Below are positions 17,435 to 26,265 of a stretch of DNA of 64,000 nucleotides, piece by piece (the first letter of the stretch is position 1; every line of letters starts with the position of its first letter). The notes under the pieces are model-generated. The model saw only the letters and a list, made by a program, of their open reading frames with translations. It was not told the DNA's origin and did not search any database. Source of the DNA: Dyadobacter sp. MSC1_007 (GTDB taxonomy: Bacteria > Bacteroidota > Bacteroidia > Cytophagales > Spirosomataceae); the NCBI RefSeq assembly GCF_023667495.1, contig NZ_JAMOZL010000011.1:186001-250000 (forward strand). The letters are read 5' to 3'. Position numbers and translations under genes: made by a program.

Positions 17435-18175
17435 ATGAACACGTTAAAAAACAAAGTCGCATTGGTAACCGGAGCCTCCCGCGGCATAGGGGCGGCAGTG
17501 GCCAAACAACTTGCCGGACAAGGCGCGCGGGTGATCGTAAACTACGCAGGAAGCCAACAGGAAGCAGAAGAAACAGTGAAGGCCATCCAAAATGCCGGTG
17601 GCGAAGCGATAGCTTTGCGTGCAGATGTCAGCAAAGCAGAGGAAGTAGAAGCGATGTTTGATGCAGCCATTGCACAGTACGGAAAAATCGACGTGCTGGT
17701 CAACAATGCGGGTATCATGATCACCAAGCTTTTGAAAGACACAACCGACGAGGATTTCACCCGCCAGTTCGACATCAATGTCCGCGGAACGTTTAACACC
17801 TTGCGTGAGGCGGCCACAAAACTCGCCGACGGAGGCAGTATTATCAACTTTTCATCCACAACGACGCGCGTCATGATGCCCACGTATAGTACATACGTGG
17901 CTACGAAAGGCGCTGTCGAGCAGCTGACACGTGTATTTGCCAAAGAAATCGGCCACAGGGGCATTAATGTCAATGCGGTCCTTCCCGGCCCTACCAACAC
18001 TGAACTTTTTACCAAAGGGAAACCGCAGGAAGTCATCGACCGGTTGGCTTCGCTAAGCGCGTTCAACCGCCTCGGAGAACCACAAGACATCGCCACCGTC
18101 GTAGCATTTCTAGCCAGCGACGATGCCAAATGGATCAGCGGGCAGACCATCGGCCTGAATGGCGCAATGGCCTGA
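17435..18175 (+). CDS. SDR-family oxidoreductase
   Basis: A 246-residue classical short-chain dehydrogenase. The cofactor motif TGASRGIG covers residues 12-19, NNAG 90-93, and the catalytic set is Ser140, Tyr154 and Lys158 (YVATK). Length and motifs match the FabG/glucose-1-dehydrogenase-like group, which reduces ketones or oxidises alcohols with NAD(P)(H). The acidic or basic residue after the first strand does not settle the cofactor. The substrate is unknown. It follows an AraC gene and faces the ankyrin gene with a 3-base gap between stop codons. Confidence 0.9.
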   Translation: MNTLKNKVALVTGASRGIGAAVAKQLAGQGARVIVNYAGSQQEAEETVKAIQNAGGEAIALRADVSKAEEVEAMFDAAIAQYGKIDVLVNNAGIMITKLLKDTTDEDFTRQFDINVRGTFNTLREAATKLADGGSIINFSSTTTRVMMPTYSTYVATKGAVEQLTRVFAKEIGHRGINVNAVLPGPTNTELFTKGKPQEVIDRLASLSAFNRLGEPQDIATVVAFLASDDAKWISGQTIGLNGAMA

Positions 18176-18178
18176 TTG

Positions 18179-19735
18179 TTAATGGTGTGCTCCCTTTTGC
18201 AGCAGCCATTCGACCATTTCCTTTTTTTCGCTTCGCGCAGCCCAACCCAATGGTGTGGATAAGGAGTCATATTCAATGGCATTGATATTGGCGCCGGAAT
18301 CGAGATAGATGGCAGCCATTTCCATGTCTCCTTCCGCTGCTGCCCGGTGTAGTGGTGTTACGCCGAGCCAGTCGCCGGTGTTTGGGTCGAGGCCGTTTGC
18401 GATCAGCCATTTGGCGAGTTCCGGATCATGTAAGGACCGGATTGCGAAACCTTTGAGAACTTCCGGTTGGTATTGCATGATCAGCTCCACTACAGGCTTA
18501 TGATCCAGGATCACCCGATGTTCGTCGTCGTTGAATGGCAGTTGAGGGTTGGCGAGCAGCATTTGGGACAGTGTCGCTATGTCGCCTTCATAACAAATCA
18601 GCTCGACTGTAAGCCTGCCGCCGTAAGCAATGATCAAATCCGTAATTTCTTTGGGCATTCCAACCACATTGGCGATCGACAGGCAGTTGCCCGACGATTC
18701 CACGAATGCATTCGGATCGGCGCCATTGCGGAGCAGTAATTTGACAATATCACCCTGTCTTTTACTGATTGCCGTGTGCAGGGCGGTGCCCCTTGTGCCA
18801 ATGCCCGGTTCCGGCTGGTTAGGATCGGCTCCGCGTTCAAGCAGGAGTTTGACAATTTCATAAAAGCCGCCCGAAGCAGCATTTCGCAGGGGCGTTCCTG
18901 AGTAAGCACCCGAATATTTTGGCATCTTCTTCACGAGCGCGGGATCGCTGTCGAGCAGCTGCCTAACCCCGGCATAATCACCTACTTTGGATGCGATACT
19001 CAAATCATAATCGGCTCCGCGTGCTTTGAGATAACCTACCACCACCTCATGTTTCTGAAGGCCGGTTGGAGGCAGATCACGGTACCAGTTGCGATAATAA
19101 TAATCCCCATTTGTCAGGTCGATCGGCCTTGCCCCATCCGCCCTTGGGTCATTGATATCAACCCCCAATTCCAGCAGGTATGCAATGAGATCGAGCTGCC
19201 GGGTCAACACGGCCCAATGAACCGGCTTGCTTCCGCGCGCGTCGGCAACGTCGATAAGCTCGGGGTTGTGCGATAAAAGCGCCTTTACACCTGCTATGTC
19301 AAATGACCGGATAAGTGCCGGTAATTTCTCCCCATCCGGAGCGATACGGTACAATTCCCAAAGTTTTGATTCCAGGAAAACGGCAAGGTCTTCATGGCCG
19401 CGATCCCTGGCAAGGCTTACCAATGGTTGGCAAAAATGGACTAACGGGCTCACCCCTTTATCTAAAAAGTATTTTACCAGACCAGCATGGTTCTCCCTCA
19501 CGGCAAACCAGATGGGTGTGAGATATTCGTACGAGCAGTTGAGCAGCTCGGGATTTTTAGCGACGAGTTCATCGATTACCCCTAAATCGCCTGAAATGGA
19601 AGCACACAACATCGCCCAGATATCCGCACCGGCAGCATTGTGCCACGATACTATCTCCGGGCCCTGAAGACGGGCTGGTTGTTTCATACCGGCAAGTTTG
19701 GACTGTAACCGGCTTGTCTGCTCAGATGATGCCAT
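18179..19735 (-). CDS. Ankyrin-repeat protein
   Basis: A 518-residue protein consisting of about ten to twelve ankyrin repeats, many close to consensus: GSKPVHWAVLTRQLDLIAYLLELG, SGTPLRNAASGGFYEIVKLLLERGADPN and VTPLHRAAAEGDMEMAAIYLDSGANIN (each given here in part of one repeat). No signal peptide or enzymatic domain is seen, so it is probably a cytoplasmic protein-binding scaffold. It is divergent from the ChrB-AraC gene, with only 57 bases between the two start codons, so a shared control region is likely. Confidence 0.88.
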   Translation of the reverse strand: MASSEQTSRLQSKLAGMKQPARLQGPEIVSWHNAAGADIWAMLCASISGDLGVIDELVAKNPELLNCSYEYLTPIWFAVRENHAGLVKYFLDKGVSPLVHFCQPLVSLARDRGHEDLAVFLESKLWELYRIAPDGEKLPALIRSFDIAGVKALLSHNPELIDVADARGSKPVHWAVLTRQLDLIAYLLELGVDINDPRADGARPIDLTNGDYYYRNWYRDLPPTGLQKHEVVVGYLKARGADYDLSIASKVGDYAGVRQLLDSDPALVKKMPKYSGAYSGTPLRNAASGGFYEIVKLLLERGADPNQPEPGIGTRGTALHTAISKRQGDIVKLLLRNGADPNAFVESSGNCLSIANVVGMPKEITDLIIAYGGRLTVELICYEGDIATLSQMLLANPQLPFNDDEHRVILDHKPVVELIMQYQPEVLKGFAIRSLHDPELAKWLIANGLDPNTGDWLGVTPLHRAAAEGDMEMAAIYLDSGANINAIEYDSLSTPLGWAARSEKKEMVEWLLQKGAHH

Positions 19736-19792
19736 AAGAATATAGGGAGTTGCCTGCCAACAAGTTACTGCCCCTCAGTCCCACAAACAAAT

Positions 19793-20689
19793 ATGATTGC
19801 TGCCAGCAAGGATATTTCAGCATTAATTAATGAAATTTGCCGGATGAAATGGATTACCCGCGAACGCCCCAAAATAGACAGAATAGCTTGCCCCTGGCTT
19901 ATCAAACGCTTCATTGACGCCGAAGCTGAGATTATCTACGTCCCCGACAGCCAGGTTTTGCCCATGGCCGAGGAAATAGGTGCGACTCCGTTCGACGTGC
20001 CGGGAACAGAATTCTCGCATTACGAAGACAAATGCACATTTGACTATTTTCTCGAAAAATACGCCCTGGATGACCCTGCATTGAATGACATGGCGATCAT
20101 TATCCGCGGGGCTGATACCGATAACCATTCACTGGCAAGCCAGTCGGCCGGGCTTTGGGCCATATCAGCTGGCCTCGCCCACAATATCACTAATGATCAG
20201 GAACTGCTGCAACAGGGAATGCTGATCTACGACGCTCTTTATAGCTGGGCAAAGCATTTACAAAAACAGAAACACACACAAAGTCCTACCGAAAAACTGT
20301 TGTTGCAAGTTTTCAACGCCTATCTAGACGAAAAAACAACCCGCCGCCCGAGGACGCCGAAATGGGCCAAAGAATTAAAGGGCATTATCCAGGACCAGAT
20401 CGACACGAATCTCAGTCTCAGCCTTAAAGAGATCGCCGAGGAGCTGCAAGTCAACCCTACTTATGTGTCGCGTGAGTTCTCGAAGTATTTCAGTAATCTC
20501 TCGTTTGGTGAATACATCCGCAAGCTCCGGATAGAGAAAGCAATCGATCTCCTTTCCAATCCTGAACATAGCCTGTCGGAGATCGCATATCTGACCGGCT
20601 TTTCGGATCAAAGCCATTTCAACAGGATTTTCAAGGCGCATACCGGCCAAAACCCGTCTGACTACCGCAAAAACCTGATTAAAAAGTAA
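19793..20689 (+). CDS. Fusion of chromate-resistance ChrB domain and AraC DNA-binding domain
   Basis: A 298-residue protein. Residues 18-150 match the ChrB C-terminal domain (KWITRERPKIDRIACPWLI, then FDVPGTEFSHYEDKCTFD and IIRGADTDNH). Residues 195-295 are an AraC-type double HTH (LKEIAEELQVNPTYVSREF, LSEIAYLTGFSDQSHFNRIFKAH). ChrB proteins regulate or aid chromate efflux by ChrA in other bacteria. Here the domain has been coupled to a different DNA-binding module, so a chromate- or oxyanion-responsive activator is the inference. No chrA gene lies in the window. A start at 19844 (MKWITRERP) would fit stand-alone ChrB domains better than the upstream ATG. DUF2490 follows 12 bases downstream. 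Confidence 0.85.
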   Translation: MIAASKDISALINEICRMKWITRERPKIDRIACPWLIKRFIDAEAEIIYVPDSQVLPMAEEIGATPFDVPGTEFSHYEDKCTFDYFLEKYALDDPALNDMAIIIRGADTDNHSLASQSAGLWAISAGLAHNITNDQELLQQGMLIYDALYSWAKHLQKQKHTQSPTEKLLLQVFNAYLDEKTTRRPRTPKWAKELKGIIQDQIDTNLSLSLKEIAEELQVNPTYVSREFSKYFSNLSFGEYIRKLRIEKAIDLLSNPEHSLSEIAYLTGFSDQSHFNRIFKAHTGQNPSDYRKNLIKK

Positions 20690-20701
20690 CGATTTACAAT
20701 T

Positions 20702-21439
20702 TTGATGAAAAAGCACGCCCTCCTGCTGCTCCTGGTTAATTTTACACTCCCATCATTCGGCCAAAAACAGATCGACAAATACAAAGGTGTATGGTCGGGC
20801 TATATGGCCCAGGCCAGGCTTTCCGATAAATGGGGCCTGTGGTTCGACCTCCATGCGAGGCATGTTGACTTTCTGGACCGCTGGTCCACGCAAATTATAA
20901 GGCCCGGCATTATCTACTATCCAAACGAAAACCTGCGCGTCATGGCTGGCTACACCTATGCCCGCAACTTTCCGGCCCCCGGGCTCCGAACCGTACGACC
21001 AGAGAACCGTATATGGCAACAGGTGATCTGGACAACACGTCAGAAGAGACTGCAAACGCAGCAGGGGATCAGGATTGAAGAGCGCTTTAACCGAAAAGTC
21101 GCCAATGATCAATTGCAGGATGGTTACCATTTTGCTTTCCGGTTCCGATATCAGATCACTTTGAGAGTCCCGTTGAACCGCGACTTTATCGAAGCTAATA
21201 CTGTATTTCTTGCATTGAGTGAAGAAATACTCGTCAATGCGGGAAAGCAGATTACCTACAACGTTTTTGACCAAAACAGGCTGTTTGCAGGGCTCGGTTA
21301 TCAGTTCACCGAGAATCTCGGAGTACAGGCCGGCTACATGAATCAATTTCAGCAGTTGTCCTCAGGCAACCGTTTCAACAGCAACAATGTGCTGCGGGTT
21401 TCTATATTCCATACTCCCGACTTCCGGAATAAGGAGTAG
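20702..21439 (+). CDS. DUF2490 outer-membrane-type protein
   Basis: A 245-residue protein with a signal peptide (cleavage near residue 20, SFGQ) and alternating-hydrophobicity strands ending with the family pattern GLGYQFTENLGVQAGYMNQFQ. DUF2490 proteins are predicted small outer-membrane beta-barrels, usually annotated only by domain. It starts 12 bases after the ChrB-AraC gene and is very likely co-transcribed with it, tying the regulator to an envelope function. Confidence 0.88.
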   Translation: MMKKHALLLLLVNFTLPSFGQKQIDKYKGVWSGYMAQARLSDKWGLWFDLHARHVDFLDRWSTQIIRPGIIYYPNENLRVMAGYTYARNFPAPGLRTVRPENRIWQQVIWTTRQKRLQTQQGIRIEERFNRKVANDQLQDGYHFAFRFRYQITLRVPLNRDFIEANTVFLALSEEILVNAGKQITYNVFDQNRLFAGLGYQFTENLGVQAGYMNQFQQLSSGNRFNSNNVLRVSIFHTPDFRNKE

Positions 21440-21485
21440 TTTTGATCGCGGTTCGTGCCCACCGAACTACTGCCTAAAAAGCCAG

Positions 21486-21500
21486 AGAATGTAACATTCT
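21486..21500. promoter_or_regulatory. 15-bp palindrome upstream of the TonB-like gene
   Basis: AGAATGTAACATTCT is a perfect dyad around a single central base. It lies 46 bases after the DUF2490 stop and 74 bases before the next start codon, with no T-run, so an operator is likelier than a terminator. Confidence 0.35.
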
Positions 21501-21574
21501 GCTTACAATAGCCACGAAACTTGTCCGTTGATAAGTGAGTGAGACTCAATAGGCATCATGTTTTTTGGTAATCA

Positions 21575-22540
21575 ATGAAAAACTACCCACTCCTGTTCCT
21601 CCCCTGCCTGGGCGCAATCGTTGCGTTGGCGACACCATCACACACATCCGTATCCCCGACCCGCAAGCAGTTTAGCGTAGCCGCAACCGACACCATGACC
21701 ATTCGCGGAACCGTCACCAACGAGCGCTCCCGCCCGGTAGGTAATGTTGCAGTTTTCGTTACAGGGTCGGGCCTTAGCACCGTCACCAATCTCTCCGGCG
21801 GGTTTGAGATTGTCGGTGCTCCTGTTAACGGCTCGCTGACATTCACACATAAGGATTACGAAATCAGGGAGTTCCCGATTACTAAAACAACAAATGACTA
21901 CCGGGTCACAATGAAGCCTCTGAACCGTCAGACGGCGTCGGCGTCCAAAAAGGCATTCTGGACAACCAGGCGCCAGAAAGATCTGTCTCAAAATAGCGAC
22001 GACAGCCCCGACCCGGAAATTCGTCTCGACCGGTGGCCCTACTTTCCCGGCGGCTACAAGGCACTGAACAAGTATTTGGCAAACAATCTGAAATATCCAG
22101 CCGAGGCCGCCGATGCCGGTGTGCAGGGCCAGGTGCTGGTTTCGTTCCTGCTGGACGAAGAAGGCAATATCAGTACGCCAAGAGTAGTCAAAACACCGGG
22201 ACCTGAACTCGATGACGAGGCAATACGCGTCGTGCAAAGCATGCCGCGGTGGGTCCCTGCTCAGAAAAACGGCAAGCCGGTGGCTGTGTGGTATACCATC
22301 AATATTCCCTTCGATTTGGAGGTGGACAAGCTTCCACTGACAGTTAAGGAGAAATTTCCCGAGCTGTTTCGCCATAAAATAACTTTTGATCTACCCAGAA
22401 AACCAATCTTTGGTACCAGCGACCTGAAAAAGTTCTTCGGAGTGTCGACCATCGGCATTTCGACCGGCCAATCCTATGATATTTCCGGGCAGTCGTACGG
22501 TAGCAGATATGAAAACAAGGCTGTTAAAGCAAAAGAATAA
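21575..22540 (+). CDS. Energy-transducer TonB-family protein with carboxypeptidase-like domain
   Basis: A 321-residue protein: signal peptide at 1-22, a carboxypeptidase-regulatory-like beta-sandwich at about 40-112 (IRGTVTNERSRPVGNVAVFVTG), a linker, then a TonB C-terminal domain at about 160-250 (FPGGYKALNKYLANNLKYP, GQVLVSFLLDEEGNI). It has no proline-rich TonB shaft or N-terminal membrane anchor, so it probably does not energise transporters directly. Such CarboxypepD_reg-TonB_C fusions are frequent in Bacteroidota and are thought to act in envelope protein contacts. The last 70 residues match nothing I know. Confidence 0.85.
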   Translation: MKNYPLLFLPCLGAIVALATPSHTSVSPTRKQFSVAATDTMTIRGTVTNERSRPVGNVAVFVTGSGLSTVTNLSGGFEIVGAPVNGSLTFTHKDYEIREFPITKTTNDYRVTMKPLNRQTASASKKAFWTTRRQKDLSQNSDDSPDPEIRLDRWPYFPGGYKALNKYLANNLKYPAEAADAGVQGQVLVSFLLDEEGNISTPRVVKTPGPELDDEAIRVVQSMPRWVPAQKNGKPVAVWYTINIPFDLEVDKLPLTVKEKFPELFRHKITFDLPRKPIFGTSDLKKFFGVSTIGISTGQSYDISGQSYGSRYENKAVKAKE

Positions 22541-22665
22541 GGAAACGGTTGAAGTACTTCCATAAATGTTATAACTTATCCATTGCTATTATGAATGCAT
22601 AGTTGCATTAAGGCGGGAAGGATGCGGGTGAAGTTCAGTTGTAGTTCAAACCTAAAAACCATCGG

Positions 22666-23484
22666 ATGAAAACTTTTTCCTTCACGGCCCTGCTTTCAAT
22701 GCTCACCATTCTTTCGGGCTCCGGACAAAATCTGACCGGAAACTTGTCGGGAAAGAACGTCGCCCAACCCAGAGAATACGATGTGCTTTTGGCGAATTCT
22801 TCTAAAACGGTGGTCATGCGATCGAAGGTTGCTGTAAGAGTTTTGGACAAATACACTTTAAAGCCTGTCAATGCAACGATGATCGTCGTCAGCCAAAGGC
22901 CGGGAAAGCAGATCACCCCGAAATTTGAAGATGGCGTCTACAAATTCATCATTCCCGTGAACGACACCAGCATTATCTCGATCTACGCCGATCGGTACGA
23001 AATGCTGACAGAATCGGTCACAGCGAGCAAAATGAATGCGACAGAAGTCTTTTATCTTGCTCCTAAAATAAAAACAGACTCCACAGGCACCACATCCGGA
23101 CGTCCTGCCGATGATTCAGAGGTCAGCAATATTGCTCTTAAAGAGGATTTCAAGACAGTCCTGCACTTCCCCCAAAGCCTTTCTTTCCTGCTTCCGGCTG
23201 CCGAACAGGAGCTTGAAATCCTGGCCGCTTTTATGACCCGTAACAAGACCTGCAAAATGGAGCTAGCCGGCCATACCGACGACCTGGGGGACGATTACAA
23301 GAATATGCTGCTCTCCTATGACCGGGTCGACGAGGTTAAAAAATTTCTGATATCCCGCCAAATAGCCGCCGACAGGATCCGCGGGCGCGGTTTTGGTAGC
23401 ACATCTCCGATCGCGCCAAACGACAGTGAAGCAAACAGAAAGTTGAACCGTCGTGTAGAGGTCCGCATCAGCAGCGCCAAGTAG
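22666..23484 (+). CDS. OmpA-family outer-membrane protein
   Basis: A 272-residue protein with a signal peptide (cleavage near residue 19), a middle beta-rich region of about 60-140 resembling a PEGA/carboxypeptidase-type sandwich, and an OmpA peptidoglycan-binding domain at about 160-272 (LAGHTDDLGDDYKN, SRQIAADRIRGRGFGSTSP, ANRKLNRRVEVRI). It would anchor the outer membrane to peptidoglycan. It lies 125 bases after the TonB-like gene on the same strand. Confidence 0.9.
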   Translation: MKTFSFTALLSMLTILSGSGQNLTGNLSGKNVAQPREYDVLLANSSKTVVMRSKVAVRVLDKYTLKPVNATMIVVSQRPGKQITPKFEDGVYKFIIPVNDTSIISIYADRYEMLTESVTASKMNATEVFYLAPKIKTDSTGTTSGRPADDSEVSNIALKEDFKTVLHFPQSLSFLLPAAEQELEILAAFMTRNKTCKMELAGHTDDLGDDYKNMLLSYDRVDEVKKFLISRQIAADRIRGRGFGSTSPIAPNDSEANRKLNRRVEVRISSAK

Positions 23485-23607
23485 GCATTTAGCATTCTTT
23501 ACAAAAAATGAATGCCGATCTTGCCAAATGAGCACTTAAGTGATGCATATTTGTTGTTTGGGGCCATAATCAGCCCAAACCACGAATTCATCTGTATTAA
23601 ACTAAAT

Positions 23608-24597
23608 ATGAAAGAAGTAAAAGCCTCCATCACCGGCATCGAAGGGTATGTACCCGACTATGTTCTCACCAATGCCGAATTGGAGACGCTCGTTGATACC
23701 AACGACGAATGGATTGTCAGCAGGACCGGCATCAAGGAGCGCCGCATATTGAAGGAGCCCGGATTGGGCAGCTCGCATATGGGCGCAGAAGCCGTAAAAG
23801 GCCTGCTTGCCAAAACAGGCATAAAGCCGGAAGAAATTGACCTGCTGATCTGCGCAACTATCACCCCTGACTTCATTTTTCCAAGTACCGCAAACCTGAT
23901 CTGCAATATGACCGGTATCCGCAGCGTGGGAAGCTTCGATGTTAATGCGGCTTGCTCCGGCTTTATATATGCGCTGGAAGTGGGATCGCAGTATATTGAA
24001 ACAGGCAAATACAAAAAAGTTGTTATTGTAGGGACTGATAAAATGTCGGCTGTCATGGATTATACCGACCGCCGGACCTGCATCCTGTTTGGCGACGGTG
24101 CCGGTGCCGTGCTCTTGGAACCCAACACAGAAGGAAACGGGGTGATCGATTCGCTGATCCGCGCGGATGGTGAGGGATATGCCCAACTAATCCAAAAAGG
24201 AGGTGGAAGCCGCTTTCCGGCCAGCCATGAGACGGTCGATAACCGAATGCATTTCCTGCATCAGGATGGTCAGCAGGTTTTCAAATCGGCGGTGCGCAAT
24301 ATGGCCGACGTTTCCGCGGAGATCATGGAGAGGAACCACCTCAGCCACGAAGACGTGGCCTGGCTTGTCCCGCATCAGGCCAACCGCCGCATTATCGAAG
24401 CGACGGCCAACCGGATGGGTATCGGAATGGACAAGGTTATGATGAATATTCAATACTACGGTAATACCACAGCAGCTACCATTCCACTTTGTCTCTGGGA
24501 CTATGAAGACCAGCTAAAAAAAGGTGATAACCTCATTTTTGCCGCGTTTGGCGCCGGTTTTACGTGGGCTTCGGCATATGTGAAGTGGGCTTACTGA
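23608..24597 (+). CDS. fabH: Beta-ketoacyl-ACP synthase III
   Basis: Counted from the ATG at 23608, a 329-residue thiolase-fold enzyme with the FabH catalytic triad: Cys116 (NAACSGF), His256 (VPHQANRR) and Asn286 (GNTTAA). An in-frame ATG at 23512 would add 32 residues absent from the family. FabH condenses acetyl-CoA with malonyl-ACP to begin fatty-acid synthesis, and in Bacteroidota it also accepts branched primers. It is not in the usual plsX-fabH cluster, so it may be a second copy serving another pathway. Its stop codon is one base away from the stop of the facing LytTR gene. Confidence 0.92.
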   Translation: MKEVKASITGIEGYVPDYVLTNAELETLVDTNDEWIVSRTGIKERRILKEPGLGSSHMGAEAVKGLLAKTGIKPEEIDLLICATITPDFIFPSTANLICNMTGIRSVGSFDVNAACSGFIYALEVGSQYIETGKYKKVVIVGTDKMSAVMDYTDRRTCILFGDGAGAVLLEPNTEGNGVIDSLIRADGEGYAQLIQKGGGSRFPASHETVDNRMHFLHQDGQQVFKSAVRNMADVSAEIMERNHLSHEDVAWLVPHQANRRIIEATANRMGIGMDKVMMNIQYYGNTTAATIPLCLWDYEDQLKKGDNLIFAAFGAGFTWASAYVKWAY

Positions 24598-24598
24598 C

Positions 24599-25006
24599 CT
24601 AGGCGGAAAGTGCCATGCGGCCCAGGATTTCATGCGTTTCGCGGATTCGGCGTCTGGCTATAGGGATTACCTTGCCACAGTTAAGGTGAATGTAATCCGG
24701 CCAGCGTGAGGCAATGTGTCTTGCATTAATGGTATACGACTTGTGAATGCGCAGAAAATCGCTGCTCAGCTCATCCTGCACTTCTTTGAGGCACTTGGAC
24801 ACCAGGTGTTTCTCATTGCGGGTATATACAAAGGTATAATTTCCGACGCCTTCCAGATAAGTGATATCATTGGCCTTGACGATCAACGGCTTCCCGAACT
24901 TGTAAACAGTAATGGCGTGCATTTTCAAAGTTTCACCGGCAGGCTCGGCGCCAGGGATAGGGAGAAGTTGTGATTTTGCGGTTGCAGGAACGAATTGGTT
25001 TTTCAT
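24599..25006 (-). CDS. Stand-alone LytTR DNA-binding protein
   Basis: A 135-residue protein with one LytTR domain at about residues 30-130 (DITYLEGVGNYTFVYT, FLRIHKSYTINARHI, IPIARRR) and no receiver domain. The first 28 residues are weakly conserved in character, and Met29 (MHAITVYK) is a possible alternative start. Receiver-less LytTR proteins exist in Bacteroidota and are thought to be controlled by expression level or by partner proteins. It has no kinase neighbour. It is convergent with fabH. Confidence 0.88.
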   Translation of the reverse strand: MKNQFVPATAKSQLLPIPGAEPAGETLKMHAITVYKFGKPLIVKANDITYLEGVGNYTFVYTRNEKHLVSKCLKEVQDELSSDFLRIHKSYTINARHIASRWPDYIHLNCGKVIPIARRRIRETHEILGRMALSA

Positions 25007-25159
25007 GGATTGGCTAAATGTTTAAAAATGGCTAATTGACTTGGATACAAATCTGGCAAGAGGCCACGCCATACTAAACACCAACCCGGGTGAATTGTAA
25101 CTTTTACTTCATGAATGCGCCATTTCCGGCGGTCAACTGCATAGCCAATTTTACCAGCT

Positions 25160-25212
25160 AGCATGAAAAATACCGCCTTATCAATTATTTTAGGGCAAAT
25201 TGATAAGGCGGT
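25160..25212 (-). terminator. Terminator of the sugar dehydrogenase/isomerase operon
   Basis: ACCGCCTTATCAATT (25172-25186) pairs perfectly over 15 bases with AATTGATAAGGCGGT (25198-25212), with an 11-base loop. On the minus strand the stem is followed by ATTTTTCATGC. It begins 7 bases after the stop codon of the 25219-26241 gene. Confidence 0.88.
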
Positions 25213-25218
25213 CGATAT

Positions 25219-26241
25219 TTAACCCAGTTCTACCAGCACTTTTTCCAGAAGCGCCTTTGTTTGCCGGATACCTTCATCATTGGTCGGTTTCGTTGCATCA
25301 CCGCCCATATCACGCATCAGACCGCCTTCGTATTCGATCCCGACGATTCCATTGTTCCAGCCCGAGTCTTTGATAATCTTGAAAATTTTGATAAAATCAG
25401 TGTCCGGGTCGTTGCCGTTCGTGTCAAACTGGTGCGTCTTCGCGCTGATCCCTTTCGCATAAGGCATCATCTTTCTGACGCCTTCGTATTTATCATGCTC
25501 CTTCACGCATTTGGTAGCCATAAAGCCCTTAATATCCAGGGTTTCCGGCTTGCTTCTCTCAGCGCAAAAATTGCCAAAATCGGGCAGCAAGCCTTTATTT
25601 TTCGCATTAAGCTGCTTCATAACGCCTACCAGCCAGTCGGGGTCGGTTGACACGCCGAAATGGTTTTCGACGATCACATTCATGCCTGCCTTACCTGCAT
25701 ATTCCAGCAGTTTCCCATAACCATCCACCGCTGCCGTGGCCAGCTGGTCGGGCGTGCCTTCTTCTTTTTTCCCGGAAAGCATTGCCATCGCATCGCCCAG
25801 GTTCACGCGGATGGCCGTGCAACCCAGAAACTTGGCAGCATCTACCCACGGATAATGCGCTTCGACGGCTTTCTGTCGGGCTGCATTGTCCAGGGCTGTC
25901 AGGTTTTCACCATCGACCATAATGAGGTGATTTTTCATCCCAAGATCGTCGCACCGCTGTTTCAGCTCTTTCATATAAGCCGCGTCGGTGTGTTTGCTAT
26001 TAAAAAACCCTGACACATATTCCAGGATCGTGATGCCGTAATCGTTTTTGGCACGGGCAGGAAAATCCATGTTGGCCATTTTGCCTGAGAACAGCTCGGA
26101 GGCAAACGAGAATTCGGCCAGTGAAATGTCAAAAGTGAATTTGGCGGCCGGCCTGGCGGCCAGTGCATCAAAAGAAGCCAGCCCGATGCCCGCGGTGGCG
26201 AGCCCGAGCTGACTTAGAAATTGGCGACGTGAAGTGTTCAT
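25219..26241 (-). CDS. Exported sugar phosphate isomerase/epimerase-like TIM-barrel protein
   Basis: A 340-residue protein with a twin-arginine signal (SRRQFLSQLGLATAG, residues 4-18; cleavage near 28). The body is a xylose-isomerase-like TIM barrel: TILEYVSGFF, NHLIMVDGE, VNLGDAM, NVIVENHFG, GLLPDFGNF and GIVGIEYEGG carry the usual metal-binding Glu, Asp and His positions. Tat export suggests that the metal is loaded in the cytoplasm before the enzyme acts in the periplasm. The substrate is unknown; the partner gene 24 bases upstream is a sugar dehydrogenase, so it may act on the same sugar or its oxidised product. Confidence 0.9.
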   Translation of the reverse strand: MNTSRRQFLSQLGLATAGIGLASFDALAARPAAKFTFDISLAEFSFASELFSGKMANMDFPARAKNDYGITILEYVSGFFNSKHTDAAYMKELKQRCDDLGMKNHLIMVDGENLTALDNAARQKAVEAHYPWVDAAKFLGCTAIRVNLGDAMAMLSGKKEEGTPDQLATAAVDGYGKLLEYAGKAGMNVIVENHFGVSTDPDWLVGVMKQLNAKNKGLLPDFGNFCAERSKPETLDIKGFMATKCVKEHDKYEGVRKMMPYAKGISAKTHQFDTNGNDPDTDFIKIFKIIKDSGWNNGIVGIEYEGGLMRDMGGDATKPTNDEGIRQTKALLEKVLVELG

Positions 26242-26265
26242 GAACAGATTAGTTAGGATTGAATA

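Noticed and set aside
17542-18282. 246-codon frame antisense to the SDR gene
   Set aside because: It is the reverse-strand shadow of a clear SDR with its catalytic residues, and its translation (Ser- and Val-rich) shows no domain.
21638-22375. 245-codon frame antisense to the TonB-like gene
   Set aside because: The plus-strand gene has a signal peptide and a TonB domain; the antisense translation is rich in Cys, Arg and Val with no family features.
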